64,000 nucleotides of DNA from Nymphalis io (Eukaryota; Arthropoda; Insecta; Lepidoptera; Nymphalidae), in assembly GCF_905147045.1 (NCBI RefSeq), contig NC_065906.1, positions 4,154,001 to 4,218,000 on the forward strand, in the 5' to 3' direction. Positions 11,827 through 24,400 of this stretch are shown one piece after another; positions within the stretch are counted from its first letter, which is position 1, and each line of letters opens with the position of its first letter. The notes beneath the pieces are model-generated. The model saw only the letters and a program-made list of their open reading frames with translations. It was not told the origin of the DNA and did not search any database. Both the position numbers and the translations under genes were made by a program.

Positions 11827-14800
11827 TATATACTTATATAATATATATAATGTACATAAAACGCTTTATAATGGAGACGCCATACGCGAGTATGGAAATG
11901 AATTTTGTGACTTATCATTTATTCAAACTAAGTATGTCTAATGCATTAGTTGATAGCGATGATAAGATCTGATGAGATGAGAACGGCTTCTGTGTTCGCT
12001 ACTCTGTTTATTTTGATATATCTCCGTTTAGACCCTAAGTAGGTACCTACATAGAGTGTTCTCTAAATTTACTGCAAAATATTTACTCCTGAAAATACTA
12101 AACAGCCTGTAAATGATATCACTAAGGCCGTGGTTTGCTCATCATCTCTACGTCTATATAAAAAAAAAATATTCTGATCTTTCTAACACGACTGATGATA
12201 ATACATCACAATTATTTATACATAAATTGGAATTGATATCGATATCTTTTCACTTAAAAATGCAAGATCAATTAAAGAGATAAATACAACATCAGATATT
12301 CATAGGTGACTGTAAAGCTTTAGAAATGTGTTCTTACTGTATCTGTATGCTAAACATAAGCATGAATAAATAAAACATTAGCCCAGTACAAAGTCACTGT
12401 AAGTTACTGGAACGTACGCCAGTAGTAATTAAAAGAAAACAGAAACAGAAAATAAGCATAAAAACTAAATGTTAAAATATTTCCCTTAAGAATTTCTTGA
12501 ATTAAAGATATACCTATTAAGGTAAGGTTTTACTTAAAAATAAATACTTTAAATAAAAAACCGTTAAGAGTTGTAATAATATTATGTAGCTAATCTAAAT
12601 ATCTTTATTATGACAAATGGAGAAAAATTAATTCGTTAAATGCCACGTAGAGCTAAATTTAATTATAGCTAGATTCTTTCTAAGCAATATCCGAGCTTTT
12701 ATTATTTCAGTTAAATTAAAAAAAAAACTTGAAATTCTAGGGGTTCATTTTTCGTGACAAGACTGTGTGTTTATCGAAATAACTCAAAAAGTAAACGAAA
12801 TTATTATTATTTAAAAACTTTTATCAGAACAAAGTTTTTAAATTTTTTATGACGAATTTTTCATCGTTTGTCATTTTTTCAAACGGACATTTGATGAAAA
12901 TTCTTGTCTTAATTTGTGTCCAGTAAAAAATTACTCTATTTTTCTGAAAATAACTTAAAACAAAGTGCCCCGGGGAAGATTGATGCCCATTAGAAGGTAA
13001 TTTCCTAAACAATTTCAGGGAGACAGCAACGGTAATCAAATCGGCCGTGATATTACTTCAATCCAGAACAGTTATTTTAAAAGTATTCACCATTTAATAA
13101 ATAAAAGCATTTTAAGGATCTTTCAAAAAATAAATTTCGGAGATTACTACTTTTATTGATACAAATATCCAAAAAAAAAATCATTACTTTTTTACATTAA
13201 ATAAATTTATTAATCTTAATCTTTAATATTTATTCATCCTTAATTTTAAACTGTGATGTCTAAGAGATTAAATTCATTAAAACCTAATACACTTTTTATG
13301 AGATCATAACACGAACGACTTTTGAGCCATAAATTCAAATGAGTTTCAAACTAAAATATAATATTATGATATCCTTCCTGAGTTTGATACTTAAATATAT
13401 GAGGGCTATAAAGAAATATAAACAAATGTTATTTATAAATCTTATATTCAAGTTTGTAAGACAATATATGTCATCATCATCTTCTTGAATTTAGAGTAGT
13501 TGTGTCGGTCCACTCCATTACTCGCTGCTCTGTCTTCTTCGTGTCCTTTTCCCGGGAAAATTGTCCTCCAGGATAAACCTTGGAAACTCGTATAGGAATT
13601 ATTTTTTGAGAGGCCCAAAAAATGCAACCTGTGTCGTTGTCCTTAACTAATGGTTAGCTCTTCTTCGTAACCCAAATATGATAATTACACATTAAAAATT
13701 CGAGTCAGATACTATTTGAGATAAATAAAACGTTTGTTTATTTGTATGTCAATTGTCATTCCGTTTCTCTAACATCGATACTGATTAGTGACATCTCACA
13801 AGCTCTAGGTCGAAATTAATTCAAATACATTTCTGTCTTTCCACTTAGCCGAGCGTGAGTCGATTCGCAATCCCGACACCCCTGTTTCGTTCACTGAATT
13901 AAAATTACAATCTCTAGTCGGGAACTTCCCAATTTCTGAACGACTCTTTTTATTTGTTTCGCAACCGTTCGTTCGCGAAGCTTAATGCGTTAAAATATTT
14001 TTAACTCTAAACGTCGTGCTTACCGGTGAGGAAAAAATCTGATCTCTTTTTAATGAGCAAAAAAATCCCTTTTTACCTCCAAAAGGCTTAACGTTTAATT
14101 AAATGTCCGAGAATCTTCAACGTAATAGGTAACTTAAATCTACTGATAGCCGATTTTTTTTTATAAATTATTATTGTGTCCCGGTTCTCTAGAAAATATT
14201 GCTTGTAATTTTCGATGCTTACAAATCTATTTACAATATAAAATCGAGCACAAAAACATGAATTAATATAATATAATAATTATTGATAGTGATAATTCTA
14301 TAATTAAACAAAAGAGTGCAAGAGTTATCAACGCAATCTCTCTGAACACGGTTGACTTCGCGATCGTTAAATATCGACAAGACACTGTTATTTAGCTAAC
14401 ATTGTGGCACCTATTAAGACTGCAATAAAACAAAGTAGACGACTCTGTCTAAACATAATTTTCAAGGAAACGTCGAGTGAAACGGTACGTCATTCGCATA
14501 GATAGAACAAATAGAATCATGTCACAGATTGTTCGAAATATCCGGCGCGAAGTCACACAGGCCACATTCGTTCGGCTTCTACAAATAAACATGAGTACTG
14601 AAAATAAAATATTCTGCGATCGCATTCGAAACGCAACAACTAAAATAAATAGATTTGTCATCTGCCTATACTAAAACGAATTCATTTTTTAATAATTAAA
14701 TTCATGTAATTATTTTAATATATGTATATATTTATTGATATGTACATACAATATATACATTATACGTTGTTCTATTATAAGTTTGTGTTTTCAATGTGTT

Positions 14801-14952
14801 AGTATGTAATTAGTGGAAACCCAGTTGATTTACATTTTGTATGTTAATAAGTCAATGTTTGTAATTAAGTACAATATAATTGTCTCTGTCTTGTAATATA
14901 ATAAAAGATATTGAAGGGGTATTTATCAATATATGGTAATAGCTAGTAAATG
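11827..14952. other. Long AT-rich stretch, no gene supported
   Basis: No named repeat or gene. Two patches stand out as higher in complexity: 13450-13690, which contains 'tcatcatcatcttcttg' and 'tcttcttcgtgtccttttcc' and may be an unclassified transposon remnant, and 14340-14670, which is open on both strands (14449-14661 minus, 14477-14674 plus) and rich in cg dinucleotides. Neither predicted peptide is recognisable. Confidence 0.45.
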
Positions 14953-15065
14953 TTTCTCTGCTGGACAAATATCTCCTTTCCACTTGCGGAGAAGGTTTGG
15001 AGCTTCGTCCACCACGCTAGTTCAGTACGGATTGGTTACACAGGTTTTCTCATGATGTTTTGACT
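14953..15065 (-). repeat. Family A SINE 3' fragment
   Basis: Reverse-sense tail: 'ctgctggacaaatatctcct', 'gagaaggtttggagcttc', 'ccaccacgct', 'ggttttctcatgatgttt'. Truncated and diverged. Confidence 0.6.
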
Positions 15066-15256
15066 TATGACTGACCCAATGCTGATTAATGCTATTTTTA
15101 ATAAATAATAATTTTCTACTCTATTGGGTATTACATGACCATACACCACAATTTTTGTAGACATTAAAAACCTTACTTATAAACTTTGCTTAGCGATTGA
15201 TTAGTTAAATACTGATTTTTTTCTCTCTCATTATTGATTTGACATTTGAAAGACTC

Positions 15257-15573
15257 CTACTGGTGGTAGGGCTTTGTGCAAGTTCGTCTCGGTGGATACC
15301 ACCCACTGATGAGATATTCTACCGCAAAACAGCAGTACTTGGTATTGTTGTGTTCTGGTTTGAAGGCTGAGTGAGCCAGTCTAATTACAGGCACAAGGAA
15401 CGTAACATCTTAGTTCCCAAGATTGGTGGCGCATTGGCGATGTAAGCGATGATAAACATTTCTACCCAACTTACCATACCAACGTCCATAGACATTGGTA
15501 TGGTAAGTTGGGTATGGTAAGTAAGTTGGTGACCCATATGCTCGTCCGCCTACCGATACTATAAAAAAAAAAA
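15257..15573 (+). repeat. Family B SINE-like repeat, nearly full length, poly-A tail
   Basis: Starts 'ctactggtggtagggctttg' and passes all family landmarks ('taccacccactgatgagata', 'gtgagccagtctaattac', 'ttagttcccaagattggtgg'). It ends 'cgatactat' followed by a poly-A run. Unlike the copies at 23504 and 42671 it contains an extra hairpin at 15464-15513. The class of family B is not certain; I see no clear pol III boxes. It is poly-A-tailed and abundant, so a SINE-like retroposon is the best guess. Confidence 0.8.
15464..15513. repeat. Perfect 18-bp inverted repeat inside a family B copy
   Basis: 15464-15481 'acccaacttaccatacca' is the exact reverse complement of 15496-15513, with a 14-base spacer. 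A further partial repeat 'atggtaagtaagttgg' follows. The other family B copies lack this block, so it arose in this copy or its source. Confidence 0.9.
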
Positions 15574-15714
15574 CTTCTTTTTGTTTAACACGGCATTCTT
15601 TAACTTATAACCCACAACATAACGTTTGTAAGTAAGGATGTAATGTTTTATGGGATAAATTAAAAGCACAAATTCAAAACTTGAATAATTCAACAATGCT
15701 TATTCGGTTTTAAA

Positions 15715-15766
15715 CAAATGACCTTCATTTGTTACACGTGTTCTAACCACTACGCCATCTCGAATA
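15715..15766 (-). repeat. Family A SINE head fragment
   Basis: 'gttctaaccactacgccatc' followed by 'tcg' is the reverse of the tRNA-like head of family A, and a short piece of body lies to its left. Very short, so moderate confidence. Confidence 0.5.
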
Positions 15767-17049
15767 TTTTACTTTTCATAAATTGCTACGATAACGTAAT
15801 TGAAAGCTAAAATATTTCTAAATGCGTATGTTTTTACGAATCCGTGACATTTGCTAAATCAGAGTGACGTTAATCCCTCATCCCACGTCATATTTAACAT
15901 GAAATTATTTTTTTTTATTTTATTAACCATAACGTACGAAATCTACAAGCTTTCAAATAGAAAACAAGACACTTTTTATTACAATTTACATTTTTCGAAG
16001 TCGACACATATAATATTTTTTTATTAATTATTAAAAAAAATCTTTTTATTAAGAATTTATAAAATATAATTAAAATCTTACTCATTAAAATCAAATAAAT
16101 CTGTATATTCTTGAAAAATATAAGGTTTTAGATAGAGTTGTTTGTTCTATCCGAATCTGTATGTTCCTCTGACAGTCATACACTGTCGCGATCGATCAAT
16201 CACGACGATTGCTTAAATGACAAAAAAAATAAACAATGACGCTGCTGATTAAGTCGTGTATGCATGTTCTCTATAATATTTTTTCAATAAATTACCGTCC
16301 ATTATGTCTACCGCAAAAATGTTTTTATCAAATCAGGCTGATGGATCCTAAAATTCTCACGATCAAACAAATAAAGTCCTCCACTTTATATATAAGTATT
16401 TTTTATCTATTTTCGTATATAATTATATATACACTATATATGGGTAGAGATATACATTACCCAAGAGAGACAAATTAATCACTAGACTGAAATTTACAAA
16501 CATTTAAACATATAACGTAAAATAATTTCTGTCATATTGAATACTTATCTTATCAATTAATAATATTCAAATTATACATTAAAACTATATCGTAAATAAT
16601 AACTTAATTGACGGGAAACCGTGGTAAGCTCGCCTTCCGCCACATAACATGCAATAAACAATGTCAATATTGCCACTACAAATAATAATAATTCATTGTG
16701 ACCATAAAAAACGGAAAATAAACAGATAGTAAATGTGTACACGTTTTATTTATCAGGGACACAGCAATATTGTAAATCGGGATGATCTGTCTTTGTGTGT
16801 ATAATTGTTAATTTTTCATATTGATAAAAGGAAAGGGGATAAACGAATGAATCCGAGTAAGTGGATGTGTTTGTTCAATGATATTGAAGCGTTAGATATT
16901 AATAACATTGCGATCTTGTTGTTCCTTAGCATACTAAGAACAGTAAAGAACAAATTATGATAAACAATACAATAAATTGCATTGCTGTTTAATAATAATA
17001 CATTAGAACGTGGTACCTAGTAATAATAGATACAAAACGCCTCGTCGAA
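15767..17049. other. AT-rich DNA, no gene seen
   Basis: The 80-codon frame at 16236-16478 is AT-biased and has no known motif. Nothing else recognised. Confidence 0.45.
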
Positions 17050-17235
17050 CCCGTAGATAGTCTATAGGGCTGCAGATCCCATGGGCCTGGATTCAATTTA
17101 TCGGACTAGCAAATATATATCTTTTTAAATTTATTAAGTATTTTTGGATAGAAAATTTTATCAGCCCGACACGGGAGTTGAAACCGCGACCTTAAGACCT
17201 GTAGCTTTATAAGCTTACACGGCTAACGGCAAACT
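17050..17235. repeat. Degenerate tRNA-SINE remnants, opposed
   Basis: Left part (17055-17110) resembles a plus-sense SINE head with 'tagggctgcagatcccatgg' and 'gcctggattcaattta'. Right part (17160-17222) reads as a minus-sense head, with 'cccgacacgggagttgaaac' and 'agctttataagcttac'. Weak similarity to family C; could be two unrelated old SINEs. Confidence 0.4.
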
Positions 17236-17289
17236 AAAATTAACAATAAAATCATTTTTATCTTCGTGATGTCCTAAATAAATCGTAAC

Positions 17290-17475
17290 TAATGCTATAA
17301 ATGGGAAAAACATTTCAAGTCTTAAATACTTAACCCATCACGATGAAATTTTTATATACGTTGTCAGGGTACAGAAAATGACAGTCAGTCAGACAGACAG
17401 TCAACCCTCCCTCCGCCTGCCCCTCCCCTTCACCCATATACACCGGCAATGCCGCGGGTGAAGACTAGTATTATA
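17290..17475 (-). repeat. Family G interspersed repeat
   Basis: Minus-sense copy: 'atgccgcgggtgaag' and 'actagta' at the right end are the reverse of the family start, and 'gacagtcagtcagacagac' is the reverse of the 'gtctgtctgactgact' stretch near the 3' end. The C-rich block 'ccctccctccgcctgcccct' is specific to this copy. Confidence 0.55.
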
Positions 17476-19224
17476 TAAAATTATACGAAATCTTTATGCT
17501 TCATGCATAATTTGAATACAAAATCAATTCGTAAATCAGTTCTGTCCAAGACAGGAAACCAGAGTATGGTACAGAGGCTATCTTGGTGGCATTGCATTTA
17601 TATGAGATAATCGTTTTGCATTTTAACGAGTTCAAAGAATATCCAGCTCGTCCCTAAGCATTATTTTATAATCTTGTAAATAAACCGAAATAACTTAAGA
17701 CACAAAAGTGTTTTCTTTATAAAAACAACAGCCAGTTCCAACCGCTCTCTTTTGAAGATAACATTGGAGCTTATTCCACTGTGTTAGTTATTATAATCAT
17801 TTGATGTTCTTCACCGTTTTCATCAGCATCAAGCATGATTTTAAAAGATGAATAAATATAAAATATCAAATATATTGTGGTCTTGGCGTGAATAATATCT
17901 TGAAATTAAGAATTAAAATTATCTTCAATAATAACATAATTCAGTAAAAATATATTAAAATTCATTCTGTATTCATGATATTGTAACTTAATTTCCAATT
18001 AACCGAGACGTATTTCCGCGACAAAATAATTGTTGGCAATAGAAGGAACAGCAAATACGAACTGAGGAAAATAGAAGAGAAAACGATTATCTCATATATA
18101 TGCATCCAATTTCTTGTTTATCCGGCGGTGTGGGATGAATCGTGACGTGCATAAAAGTTTTTCAACCTTTGCTAGTCATTTCTATTCAAACCTTACGAGT
18201 ATCATGGAGGCTAAGTGCTAATCGTGGTAACAGGGCACATAGTACCTCAATTGCGAGGGCTGTAATAAATTTGGGATGTTAATACAAAGTCTCAGTTCAA
18301 TCTTCATTTATGGAAGAGAAATTAATTAAAGCGTCAATAAAAAGAATATTTAAGAAAAATTTTGTTAAATTTAATAAAACATAATGTATGAATGTACGCA
18401 AAATTTGTACAGAAAAACAATGTCTAAATCGCGCTAAGGTTGATTCCGTTGTATACACGTCTCGACATTTTCAAAAAACTGGTGGCGTTCTTATAACGTT
18501 TTGTTTTATTTCAATTACTTAATATGGTAACAAGTGTCAACCGGAAGTGGTTTTTTGGATCACGAGTGTGCAACCCGGTAACACTGTACATTATAATATG
18601 TCTTTCATTAATTATCCAATAATACAACTAATGACTGTAAATAATAATACTATTTAATAACAGAAAAAAAATCAATATAAAATGATAAGTCAAATCATTG
18701 CTACGAAAATCATTTATTACATTTTTTTTAAATCTTACACAATAATAAAACTAAACTGTATAGCTGAAGCTGAAGGCTATCCTGTAAGAATAAACTAGAA
18801 TTTCTTCTTACAGAATACTGTTCTATAGTATATCGCTCACAGTTCCGTAAAGTCATTAGCTTAAAAATGTGTCATTAGTGCACCTTGAAGTGTTAGAGCA
18901 ATATCGCATTGGCATCACAACGGGGTCTTGAAGTCATTTATTTGGCTGTGGGCGGCGCTATTGTTCCGTAGTATCGTATTGGCGGCAAGCCAGGTCGAAT
19001 ACGAAGCTATGAGACACAGGTTACTAAGATATGTATCGGTTAATCAACCCGATACAGAAGATTGCGAAATAACACCACTTTGTGAACGTAATTAGGTAGC
19101 AAATTAATTTGGACGACATCCAATCGAAATATCTGCAATCTATTTAGAGTTATAAAAGCTTGGGAGTATATTAAGGTTTAACATTAGGTTATATAAAATC
19201 TCAATTTACTAATACTGTAAAGAA
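17476..19224. other. AT-rich DNA, no gene seen
   Basis: A faint family A tail may be present at 17730-17840 ('ttggagcttattccactgtg'). The patch 18760-19080 is less AT-rich and holds two similar words, 'atcgcattggc' and 'atcgtattggc', about 72 bp apart. No gene recognised. Confidence 0.4.
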
Positions 19225-19395
19225 CTATGTACCATGGAAGACGCCGCCACCGCCCGTGAGCATTGAAAATATAAGAAATATTAACCATCCTTATATTGCC
19301 AATGTGCCACCGACTTTGCCTGCAGTTACACTGAATATATTGTGATGAATAGGTAGGACCCACCCAGACAGACTTCCAAAAGTCCACCAAGTTCT
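19225..19395 (-). repeat. Family B SINE-like repeat, internally deleted
   Basis: Reverse landmarks 'ataagaaatattaaccatcc', 'ccaatgtgccaccgact' and 'ggtaggacccacccagacag' are present, but the middle of the family (the 'tcactcaccc' block) is missing. The 68-codon minus frame over it is incidental. Confidence 0.65.
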
Positions 19396-19739
19396 TATAT
19401 GAATAATAAATTAATGTTATTACTGTTTTTTTTTATATATAATATTAGAGCCGAAACGGTTCATTGGATAGAATACATGGATGTTAACCGAAAATTGCAG
19501 TTTTAAAAACCGTTGTAAATCCGTCAACTTGCAGAAGAACTTGTGAGATGACGGAGGCTTTTATCGTCTGGCTTAATATAACGGCTTTATTTTGCAGTCT
19601 CATCACATTTAACCTCAAGACACCTTATATTTTTACAAAGCAGACTTCAAATATGGCGACAAATAATATTATTATTTTGAATTCTTGCAACATAAAAGAC
19701 ACAATAAATTGCACTTTGTAAATAGCGGCGACATCGTCG

Positions 19740-19850
19740 TCCATTGATCTACCGGTTAGCTTAAAAGACTGCAGAACCTGAGCTCCTGGGCTTAGACCCC
19801 GCTTCGGACACTACGTAAAGCTATTGATTGGGCTTGGTGATAAAATAGCA
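19740..19850 (+). repeat. tRNA-derived SINE head, unassigned
   Basis: 'ctaccggttagcttaaaaga' followed by 'ctgcagaacctgagctcctg' and 'ggcttagaccccgctt' has the spacing of a tRNA-like SINE head (A box then a decayed B box), then 'gctattgattgggctt'. Possibly a very old family C relative. Confidence 0.4.
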
Positions 19851-21049
19851 AGCGCCGAGAACAGTATAGTATCAACCTTTCTCAATATTTTTATCAACAC
19901 GGAGCACGATATTTATTAAAAACACAAATGAAGCGTATGAACATTCAGTGTTGCTTGCTTGAATACAGTGTTAACCAAGTTGGTTTAAACCTGTAAGTTT
20001 CGCTTAAGATTTGAACTACCTTTAAAAACACTGAATACTACAGAAGAAAAACTATTTAGCCTTTGGTAGTATTTGGTAAAACGACCATTGCAAGAGCTGA
20101 GCTTTTTGGTTACAGTGGACTAGTTTCACAAACAAAACGTACACCTCTAACTGCACAAACAAGTTCGGAGTGATACTAGAGCTTGTAGGGTTTTTTTCAC
20201 TGATGCAAGTGGTTTTACAGATGTTGGAATATGATAATTCATTCGCTCCAATGTATTTAATTTATGCAAAATAAGTTCAGTTATATAACTTATTCCTTTT
20301 TCCTTTGGCTTGGAAATCACTCGACAAATTTTCTCCGGCTACATTGACATAATGAGCTATTACTCAAAAAATCTATTATATAATATATAAACATACTACA
20401 TATCCTGTTTTCATCGTAAAACTATGTTAGCAAAAACTTATCTCTTAATAATATTGTTATGATCCATATTAAATGAAATTATTAAAGATTCGTTATTGAT
20501 AATTGAATTTGCTCTAACATTTCCACAATGAAGTTAACTCAAATAATTTACTAACATTGATAAGAAGTACTTCCCAAAATTCAATAGAAGCAAAATCTCA
20601 TTTCCGGTTAGCCGTCGGTTAGTCAATTTCACCCGCAGGTGTCGAATAAGATTTTTTCTCAAAGAACGATCCAAGAAATTTTCCAGTTTTATTTCCGCAT
20701 AAAACTTTTCCGTCATTTATTAAAACAGCGTGAGACGTCGAATTTCCACGTGTACGATAAAAGTGTTGCAATAAATATATTTAGTATTGAATTCTGTGTC
20801 GTAATATCGTTTGATAACTTCACACCTAAAGTAAAACCACAACTTGGCAACTAGAACATTGTCTACGATATTTATCGAATTATGACATCTAAAATTATTT
20901 GTTCATAAAACAGTACATGACATTTTTAAGTAAAATAAACAAAGTAAGCAACAACATTGTGTTGCTTAAATTCTCATTTAACTTAATAACATTTTTTATA
21001 TTCTTGTTGAAGTCTAGTCGGACTAGATGAATTGCATATGCAAGAAAGT
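19851..21049. other. AT-rich DNA, no gene seen
   Basis: 20534-20854 has overlapping open frames on both strands and somewhat higher complexity, but the peptides match nothing I know. No repeat recognised. Confidence 0.4.
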
Positions 21050-21243
21050 TACTATGACCCAGTGGCTAGAACACGTGCATCTTAACCGAAGATTATGAGT
21101 TCGATCTCGGGTAAGTACTGAGTTCCATGTTCATAATCTGTGTATATAATTCATTTCGTGCTTGGCAGTGATGAATAATATCGTAAGTAAAACCTAAATG
21201 TGTATGCCAACCCACATTGGATAAACATAGCGGAATAAAATAG
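21050..21243 (+). repeat. Family A SINE, diverged
   Basis: Head 'gacccagtggctagaacacg' with 'gcatcttaaccgaagatt', B-box remnant 'gagttcgatctcgg', then 'aattcatttcgtgcttgg'. The tail is shortened and lacks the conserved 'ggctgttactgt' end. Confidence 0.65.
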
Positions 21244-22751
21244 GAAATTAATTTACACGATGTTAGTTTAATTTATGTGTATCATATATTAATTTATCGT
21301 ACACGTAATTTAATAATGCATACATTTGATTATAAAGCTTTCAAATAAAAAGGTCATTTATAAGTTAAAGAATAAAGAATACGTATTTCTCACATATACA
21401 ATAAAAATTTCTTTAAATCTGTCAAACCACGCATGTACTACTGTATATAGTTTAATTAAATATAATATGCTGATTTATATATTAAGATTCTTTTAATTCC
21501 AAGAAAATATAGAGAAACCAGGAAAACGAAATTTCGTACACAATATTGTCGCGGGAATATTTCTTTATGCCCAACGTCTATAAACAAAGTTGTGACATGC
21601 TTACACCTAAAATTGTAACTAAACAACAGTTTACAACATCAGTTTAATAGCTCATGACATTTTAACACGGAGTTGGTGTAACATATTTACACAACAAGTA
21701 ATTATTTCAAAACTTTTAGCAAGTGTTTAAATAATTACGATGTTATACAACGATGATGTGCTCATTATCAATTACAGTCACGATGGTCATCCTCAAGGGA
21801 GTCTACTTAACTAAGTAGCACATACTAAATTGTGGTAGTAAATGTGTGGGCTCACTCACTCTCACTCTCTCAATTAGATGGGATAATAAATCAGAAACGA
21901 CCGGAAACAGTTCAGGCGCCATTTGCTATTGTTGATAACTTTTATTTACGTATTTTGTTTTATTTCTGATATTTGTTACTTTGTTTTTATTAAAAAAATA
22001 ACAATATTTTTTTTATTTTATCGATGTGTATTTTGTCCGCAATGTGTTCTGATTTAAATAATTTTTTCTTTCTTATCATAACTATTAACTTCTAGCCTCT
22101 AGGCTTCTCCTGAAAATTTCTCGCCAAAAAAAACAGATAACATTGATAAAATTAAAAGAATTTATATCAATATTTCGTGGACCTTAGGAGTAAAATGTTT
22201 ATATAAAGAAGGACTTAAAAAAATTGAATGACTATTTTACTAGTCTCACTGAATAACTGTAAAACTTTGCAAAGAAATAAAAATATTAAAAAAACATACA
22301 CAAATATATTTATATTAAACGTTCAAGTCAGAGAGAGTTATAGTTTGAAATAAACAACGGGATCTGTTTAAATAAATTATATAACAGTTTTTAAATTAAC
22401 CCCAAGGTGAAAAATAACTGTAGTCTGTTGCTAGAAATATTGTAGCAATGCTGAAAGGCCTTGCGATTTCCAATGTACTACAACCGTAGCTGATATAGTA
22501 ATGTAAATGTATAATGGCTTGCCAGTTTTTTCAGCAGCAAATCCAACTATCCAGTGTTCGAATCCTGAGTTAGAACAAGAAGAGTCAATGGTTTTATTCT
22601 CTTGATAAGTCTTCTCTGTGTCTTACTCTTCTGATTAGACTTATCTCGATCGATCAAGGTGATATTTGAATATTATTATATATTATTTGTGATGTACGTC
22701 TCAGGCTGTCGTTATTGTGCTTTTCTACAGTAAAGTAAAATCCTGTAAATA
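21244..22751. other. AT-rich DNA with a small family C fragment
   Basis: At 21880-21920 'agaaacgaccggaaacagtt' and 'caggcgcc' match the middle of family C in minus sense. The rest is AT-rich with no gene or RNA recognised. Confidence 0.45.
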
Positions 22752-22988
22752 TTTCATTGCTGGGCTAAGACTTCCTTTTTGAGGTTTGGCGCTGTCTCCA
22801 CTACGCTGCTCCAATTCGGGTTGGTAGATACACGTTGCAGATAATCATCTACCACATGCAGGTTTCCTCGCGATATTTTTCTTCACCACCAAATACGATA
22901 TGAATAGTAAACACAAATGAAGGACATGAAATTTCAATTGTTGATGCTGGTTTTGAACTCGTCTAACCGCTGAGTCATTACGTCTCTC
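22752..22988 (-). repeat. Family A SINE, near full length, diverged
   Basis: From the left: 'ttgctgggctaagacttcct', 'ccactacgctgctccaattc', 'ccacatgcaggtttcctcg', 'gatatttttcttcaccacca', and finally 'ctaaccgctgagtcatt' in place of the tRNA-like head. All are in reverse sense. Confidence 0.7.
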
Positions 22989-23379
22989 TTTCTTTCTAAA
23001 GGAATACATATATTAAGGGAAAATCAAATGAGTTGAACGTCTTCCGTTTTATTACACAGTTCCGTCATATTTACTAACATGATAACTAGTTAGTAGCTAT
23101 TGTTCAGTCAAACATTAATGATCTATATTGCTAATTACTGTATTTTGTAGGGTAAGTGTGTAACTGGCGCACATCTTACATCTTATCCTTGGCAACGCAT
23201 AGATAATAATAATTATTATAACGATGTCTAACAATACTAATGATAACTAACAAGACTCACTAATCCAATGAGCAGAGATAACTAATAGTCATTATGTAAG
23301 TCAGTCATTCTATCTTGTTAAGTTACGATTTTTTCTTGGTTAAACTTGGAATGCATACAAACAAATGTGCCATGACTCT
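22989..23379. other. AT-rich DNA, no gene seen
   Basis: Nothing recognised. Confidence 0.4.
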
Positions 23380-23880
23380 TTAAAAAATATAAATCATTTC
23401 ATTTACCGTCAATGCACCGCCAATGAAAGTGTCTGAGACATGATGGCCTCTGATGAAATTACACTGGCTCACTCCCCACTAAAACCGGATTCCTATACTA
23501 CTTTACTGGTGGTAGGGCTTTGTGCAAGCTCGTCTGGGTAGGTACCACCCACTCATCAGATATTCTACCGCAAAACAGCAATACTTGATATTGTTGTGTT
23601 CCAGTTTGAAGGGTGAGTGAGCCAGTGTAATTACAGGCACAAGGGACATAAAATCTTAGTTCCCAAGGTTGGTGGCGCATTGGATATGTAAGCGATGGTT
23701 GACATTTCTTACAATGCTAATGTCTAAGAGCGTTGGTGACCACTTACCATCAGGTGGCCCATATGCTCGTCCGCCTTCCTATTCTATAAAAAAAAAAAAA
23801 AAACACAAAGTATTACTGTTTTGTGGAGTGAATGATGAGTGTGCGCCTGTACAAAGCTCTATCGCCGTTAAATGTTATTT
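23380..23880 (-). repeat. Old family B copy split by a younger family B insertion
   Basis: Left part 23380-23503 (reverse landmarks 'caatgcaccgccaatgaa', 'acactggctcactccccact', 'aaaaccgga') and right part 23806-23880 ('aaagtattactgttttgtgg', 'tgtacaaagctct') are consecutive pieces of one minus-sense family B copy. They are interrupted by the plus-sense copy at 23504-23805. Confidence 0.7.
23504..23805 (+). repeat. Family B SINE-like repeat, full length, young
   Basis: Runs from 'tactggtggtagggctttgt' to 'ccttcctattctat' plus a poly-A run. It is nearly identical to 42671-42967, apart from a few substitutions and one short indel, so both derive from a recently active source. The incidental minus-strand frames of the two copies give almost the same 60-residue peptide. 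Nested in an older inverted copy of the same family. Confidence 0.85.
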
Positions 23881-24224
23881 TGAAGTTCCTATCATAATAT
23901 TGCATACAATATAAATGTACTGAACATTACAGTACATTGGTTTTATAAAAAATTTGAAGATAAGTGTAGGGTGTGGTTGAACTAAAAATTTTACAACAAT
24001 TGTATAAGTCACGTATGGAACACGAGTGTTGCAGACGTGATCTTTTCTACAGATAGTAGACGCCTTTGGGACACGGCCACATTCTTGAAGATCATTTCTA
24101 GTCACATCTATTGGAAAAAACAACTAGATCCTTTTTTAATATTATTATACTCTCATGAAAATTAAAATTAAAAACCACTTACAGTATTTGTTGTTGGCAA
24201 CATTTGGTTAGTCGCAATTAAGAC
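23881..24224. other. Unique DNA, no gene seen
   Basis: An 82-codon minus frame (23875-24123) has no known motif. Nothing recognised. Confidence 0.4.
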
Positions 24225-24400
24225 GAGGTGACCCAGTGATTAGAGAAAGTTATCTCGTCTCGTCGACGACTAGCGATTAGCAGCCGCTAAATTAACATGT
24301 TCTTGTAATTAGAATATAATTTATCACGTGCTCGGTGGTAAAGGAAAACATCGTGAACCTCAAAAATAGGAAACCGTGCATGTGTTAGATAAAAAATAGC
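24225..24400 (+). repeat. Family A SINE, decayed
   Basis: 'gaggtgacccagtgattaga' for the head, later 'tttatcacgtgctcggtgg' and 'aaaggaaaacatcgtgaacc', then 'gcatgtgttag'. The 3' tail is absent and the head is strongly mutated. Confidence 0.55.

Noticed and set aside
23498..23680. Conserved 60-residue peptide seen twice (also 42645-42848)
   Set aside because: Both are antisense readings of two almost identical family B copies; the conservation reflects repeat age, not protein function.
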